This document shows, piece after piece, positions 59,606 through 64,000 of a stretch of DNA of 64,000 bases (position 1 is the first letter of the stretch; each line of letters opens with the position of its first letter). Source of the stretch: Theocolax elegans (lineage: Eukaryota; Arthropoda; Insecta; Hymenoptera; Cerocephalidae); the NCBI GenBank assembly GCA_026168455.1, contig CM047429.1, positions 5,793,125 through 5,857,124 on the forward strand. Direction: 5' to 3'. The notes under the pieces were generated by a model. That model was not told where the DNA came from. It saw only the letters and a list, made by a program, of their open reading frames with translations, and ran no database searches. A program made the translations under genes and the position numbers.

Positions 59606-59672
59606 TGTATCTAGAGACGAGATGCCTGGACTCTACTGATGAGCCCACCAGGCATACTCAGGGCGAAATACA
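59606..59672 (+). ncRNA. Type III hammerhead ribozyme in the palindrome loop
   Basis: Stem III TGTAT (59606-59610) with ATACA (59668-59672). H17 is C59611 (triplet ATC). Stem I TAGAG (59612-59616) with CTCTA (59631-59635). Core CTGATGA at 59636-59642. Stem II GCCC (59643-59646) with GGGC (59661-59664), then GAA and A15.1 at 59665-59668. Both loops have 14 nt. Loop 1 ATGCCTGG (59622-59629) is the exact complement of loop 2 CCAGGCAT (59648-59655). This is a full consensus core; cleavage is predicted after 59611. Confidence 0.93.
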
Positions 59673-59799
59673 ATAAATTTTCTTTTCTTTTCTTATTTTT
59701 TTCCGTTTTTTCAAGTTTTTATTAATTTTATATTATTATTATATTTTTTTTTACTTAGCTTGTCTTAGTTTTTTTTCAAACACTCATCCTGTGAGGTTT

Positions 59800-62575
59800 C
59801 TATAGTGGCTGGTTCATCGCAACAGAACTCCGACTATAAGAAAATATTCCGGGGGTATATTTTCCTGCAAATTGTTTGCCTAATCCTTTCCTTAAATACG
59901 AATGTACCGAACCACTATCCACTAATCCTATAACTTTCTTTCCAATCAACTCAATCGTGTAAAATAACCTGGGTTCTATTTTTTCTACTACGGAATGTTG
60001 AATAAACGATTCGGGGGCTAGAACATAAAAGCTAGACTTCTCACAACTCGCTAATCCATTAGCACTTCTTCTCTGGTTCGGGTCTTTCTGGTTGGATGGG
60101 GAGAAATCTACGACCCTTACTGATTCCTCCATTGACCGTTTCCCGCTTTCTCTGGAAGATTTGTTGAAACATCCTTCTTCCGGCATGTTGGACAATTCTT
60201 AAGAACGTTGTTTGCTCTACCACAATCCCAACAGCAATTACTAGGACACTCTCTACTCCAATGACCCTTAGCTCCACATTTGAAACAAGATCCATGTCTT
60301 TTCCATAAATTTAAAACAGTGGGGACGGCGGTAATGGTTTTACTGTTGGCTCTAGAGGACTGAGAGAAGGTTTGGCTCGAATGTTTCGGGTTGTTATTGG
60401 TTGTCGTTTGCCATTTATTGGGTTTACTATGGCCTGAGTTATTCATATTTCCGGACTTTCTGGGAGCTGGATTTGTATTATCGGAAACCGTTCTCTTATC
60501 TCTATTAATTACGGATGGATTACGTGACCCAGGCACTTGATTCATGGAATAGTTAGAATTTGGAATTGAATTAGGAGTAAATCTTTATTTATATATATAG
60601 CTAGAATCTGGAATAATGGGGGTTTTAGGTTTTTGGTGGTTAGATGAAGGACGATAGGGATTTAAAGGTTGTTGGATAGACGCCAGTTCCTGATGTTCGA
60701 TAAATAGTTGCAACGACTATTCCTGATAATCATCGATAGGAGCGGTCTTATCGTACTTCTTTTCTTTTGGAGGTATATAAGCAGCAATTGGAAAATACGA
60801 GTTCTCTAATGAAGGAGGTGGCCTATACAATTTTTTCCTAATTCTTATGCTCTTCTCGTTTACCTAACTGCTGGAGCTCATCGAACGATTTGAATTGATC
60901 CCGATCAATTCTTTGACGATAACTAGGATGTAAATTGTTATAAGCCCTTCCTATTGGAAAGCTAAACTCATTGGGGGTTTAACCTGATCTAACAGAATCC
61001 TAAGTTTACTCAAGTAAATACTTATTTCCTCCCCCAACCCTTGTGTTCTTGTATCAACAGACATCCATAGTCTTTCTTGAACATCTTCCATACAATATTG
61101 CAACCTAAAGGACTTTTTCGAAATCTCCGTAGACCAGTTTTTATGCTCTCTCCGGTACCAATATCAAGAATTATCATCCAAGGCAGAAGGTAAAGCCCGA
61201 ACAATAGCCTCCAAAGATAAATTATATGACTCTTTAAACTCAGTCAAGTTCTCCAAGAATGCTTCCGGATCTTGCTTTTTGTTTCCTCTAATCTCTACGT
61301 GCCATTTCTGTAATAATTCTCCGGTTCTTATTTCTCTTAACATAATGGAGTTATCCCAGCTGGATAAATTCCTTTCAATTCAAATGGTAGCAGGACTATT
61401 TTCAGGTATATTGCTTGAATATCTTATTCGGGTACCTGTAGCTGGATTATGTACATTGTTAACATTCCTTATTTCCCTAGCTTGATTAACCGTTCTTCTA
61501 TCATTTAATGTGGGTAATGGTTGCCTCCGTTTAGTCCCATTATTACCACTACTCCAATGAACTCGACCTGTTTCTTTTTCCAACATCCTAAATCACCCAC
61601 TTATTACGGGAGCTGGAAGTTCCTCTTGATGATTCGCTCGGGTCATGTCCGTCTGTCGAATACTATCTGTATCATAACTATTCCTGGGTGGTATACCTGC
61701 TCAATAATTTCGTACATGACTATTGTCTTGATTAGGAACATTACTCTCCCTTTCCTTTATTCTCTCATCTTGATTTACCCCGGGCAAAATGGGATTAGCA
61801 ATCGGGAAGTAAGAAGTGTTATCAGCTCGTATCGTTGGGTAGGCTGGATTTACTGAATTACTCGGTTCCGTCAACGTCATTGACTGTTGCTCATGAATAT
61901 CTCTTTGTTCATTACGGACCACTCCTTCGGGAACAGAAAACTGACAAGATTGAGCTCGAGGGGGAAGACTAGGAATTCCATTCCCTAACTTATTTGAGTC
62001 CTCTATGTGTTTAAACGATTCAGTCTGCGGAGCATTTTCCATTGGGACATTCTGGGTGAGTAATTCTTCCAAAGGTGGTTGTCTAATTCGCCATATCGAT
62101 GGTTCGTGTTGGCTATTCAGGGAAATAGGATCCTGAAATCGTCCTACTGTTTGTCCGGTTCTTAATCGTAAATTAGTAATATCCGAATCTCCTGCCAACC
62201 CGTTATCATGATTTCTCTTTTACTGCATGCTACAGAAAGTAGTGTATTGGAAGCTGAATTAATTGGAAAATAAAAAGATGGCTCTACTTGGTCATAATTA
62301 TAAAATTCCGATTCACTTTCCTCGATAGCTGGATTCGATTTCGTTGCCGTCGGACCGTAATATTGTCTTAATGAATACCGATGAACACGCTCTCTTATCG
62401 TCATGCCATCGCAATTACGACTCAAACCTTTTTTATCGGCATATTTGAAAATTTTCCAATCCGTTAATTTATTCAATTCTCTTAAAATAATTCTACTGCC
62501 AGCCACCACATCTAAACTAACTAAGTGTTCTCCAGGTAATAAACCTATAGACAACAACCAAAGACTACCCGCCAT
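59800..62575 (-). pseudogene. Ty3/gypsy-like gag-protease region, decayed
   Basis: Minus strand. The gag start is the ATG at 62573-62575 (MAGSLWLLSIGLLPGEHL). Gag continues through broken frames: 62198-61701, 61586-61380, and a capsid part near 61204-61020 where ALPSALDDNS is followed by TGA, then YWYRRE in frame. A zinc knuckle CFKCGAKGHWSREC (near 60290-60245) and a second CWDCGRANNVLKNCPTC precede the protease with GLVDSGSVHSYL (near 59930-59895). No RT follows; sequence breaks at about 59815 into the ribozyme palindrome. At least four frame changes make it inactive. Confidence 0.8.
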
Positions 62576-63870
62576 TTTATTACAATCTACTTCTGCTTAA
62601 ATAATAATTTAATACCGTACGGACACAAAAAATTCACAGATTATTCCTTAAATTTAACCTATACTATCTCAGGTAAATATTTCCTTACATGGCTCAATTC
62701 GAATAGAAGCCTGATAAAATAAAGAGAAACTAAAAAAAACTTATAGTTAGTCCTAGAAATAGAAACCATTCCAAATCCAAAGCACGATAAAAATACATAA
62801 TCTGTTGAAAACAGTTAGAGTCAATAAATAAAAGTAATAATAAACAAAATAAACCAACTATTATAAAAAATTAATGTCTCATAAACATCAGATTAAATTA
62901 CATTAAATTTTAAAGCGTTATAAAGCGCTGTCTAAGCTAAAAAAAATAAAGAAAATATGGAGCTACTATATCATTTCCAAGCGTACCAAATAAAAAAAAA
63001 CTATCAAACACTATAAAACACTGCATCAATTATCCCATTTAATAATGCAAAATAATTTATTCCGCCATTAGTTCACAAATGTTGCAACTCAACTTGTTGC
63101 GCCAAAGACCAGGTTAATTGCAAGCAAAATAAAATTTTATAGAAAATGCTGGATAAACAATAAGGAGCTAGAATTGGTGGAAATGCTAGAATTTTAATAT
63201 ATAAAGCTTGAAAGGTGGCAATGGTTATGCTTGAAGGGAATGAGGTGGAGCTTGAATGCAAATTAATGGTAGAAAAGTCATCACAAATGAAAAAATTCCA
63301 CAATTAAAAAAAAATTTTATCCATAAAAGTAAATAAACATTTACAAACCTTTTACGCTGCGCAGTTTAATAGGATTATTTACAATATTGTGATATTTGAT
63401 TAATCTCAAAAAAGGCGACTAACTTTCAACACACAATTATTTAAAATCAAATTTACTTAACATATTCAAGTAATTACACAATATGTGTTTGTCAAATTAA
63501 TTATCTTTAGTTGTATCGTTAATTTTATAAATAAATAATTACGTACTCTGCGTTAAATATCATTTAAAACTAGACCAACAAAATTATTATATTATCACTG
63601 AGCAGTATTAATTTTATACATACTAATTTTGACTTGCGTAAATAATTTTTACAAGCATAACCAAAAAAAAAACAAAAGTTTTATAAAACCAAAATAATCC
63701 AAATTGACTTACCAAGTCGAAATAATAAAAGCAAAATGAAAAATTCACAAATTCTTGCACGAAGCAAAATAGCCGCCCATAGCCAATTCCTCGGCGTCTT
63801 CCCGTTCGTGTGTGCAGTAATGGTGAACCACGCGATCCCGAATTACCCGATTAAATTTTTATTACCGGGG
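62576..63870. other. Leader region of the gypsy-like element, AT-rich
   Basis: Non-coding, with many A-runs. If 63871 begins the LTR, this is the leader of about 1.3 kb between LTR and gag. A TGGAGTCCCCGG run on the minus strand (63875-63864) could be a primer-binding site, but this is uncertain. Confidence 0.45.
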
Positions 63871-64000
63871 ACTCCAGGACAGAATAAGCAGGATTCGACA
63901 CAAGATCTCAACATACCATACCAGGATTCAACTCAGGCCAAGGAATGGATAATTTATTATGCGGAACCTGACAGGATGACATAATATGACAGTGATTTTG
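63871..64000. repeat. 130-bp direct repeat, right copy (window edge)
   Basis: Copy of 56353-56482 in the same orientation, possibly the inner part of the 5' LTR of the minus-strand gypsy element. The window ends inside it. Confidence 0.65.

Larger units (their letters stand above)
58862..59815. repeat. Palindrome with a hammerhead ribozyme at its apex
   Basis: The outer arms CCAGCCACTATAGAAACC (58863) and its inverse (59797-59814) continue inward through TAAGACAAGCTAAG (59487) and CTTAGCTTGTCTTA (59754-59767) to AATAAGAAAAGAAAAG (59571) and its inverse (59681-59698). A hammerhead lies in the loop. The left arm is interrupted by a 576-bp MITE. Without it the arms are roughly 150 bp. A transcript would be a long hairpin capped by a ribozyme. 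Superfamily unknown. Confidence 0.7.

Noticed and set aside
1..64000. Bacterial or viral operons
   Set aside because: No prokaryotic gene organisation; features are those of an arthropod repeat-rich region.

Overview
The window is arthropod nuclear DNA, most likely an insect and perhaps a hymenopteran. It is AT-rich, and I found no host gene. Almost all recognisable sequence is mobile DNA: Ty1/copia, Ty3/gypsy, Penelope-like elements with GIY-YIG ends (PLEs), an R1-clade LINE, a Kolobok/Mutator-like DNA transposon, a hAT element, TTAA-flanked elements, tRNA- and 5S-derived SINEs, and hammerhead-ribozyme (HHR) elements. The insect assignment rests on this TE set only.

Layout. 1-1.6 kb: 3' end of an intact copia element and its LTR. 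1.6-3.1 kb: a palindromic element. 3.2-21.4 kb: Penelope-like element A, split by a 15,368-bp palindromic element (3586-18953) that has TTAA target duplications, arms of about 5.2 and 4.6 kb, and a 358-bp satellite in its central spacer; a 5S rRNA-derived SINE also interrupts the PLE. 22.5-24.1 kb: a second foldback element. 24.1-38.2 kb: an LTR-like repeat broken by a Kolobok-like transposon (24761-37811). That transposon holds a solo LTR, the LTR edge holds a hAT element, and the hAT holds a microsatellite-flanked R1-type LINE that is partly duplicated. 39.4-53.1 kb: an inverted duplication of LTR-like sequence and PLE-C, with a 7.9-kb PLE-B array (two tandem copies of a head-to-head dimer) inserted in one arm. 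55.3 kb: tRNA-derived SINE. 56.9-59.8 kb: a retrozyme-like element with two hammerhead ribozymes, gag remnants, a MITE, and a palindrome with a third hammerhead ribozyme at its tip. 59.8-64 kb: decayed gypsy gag-protease on the minus strand and a direct repeat that may be LTR sequence.

Three things stand out. (1) Three complete type III hammerhead folds near 57 and 59.6 kb have loops 1 and 2 complementary over 8-9 nt with unrelated sequences, which is covariation for a kissing interaction. (2) The 15.4-kb TTAA element's removal restores the reading frame of the PLE it split, so it behaved as one mobile unit although it has no visible transposase. (3) Long inverted repeats occur at nearly every scale, so transcription would yield long double-stranded RNA; the window is a candidate small-RNA source locus (inference). 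Nothing here looks like a cooperating host pathway.
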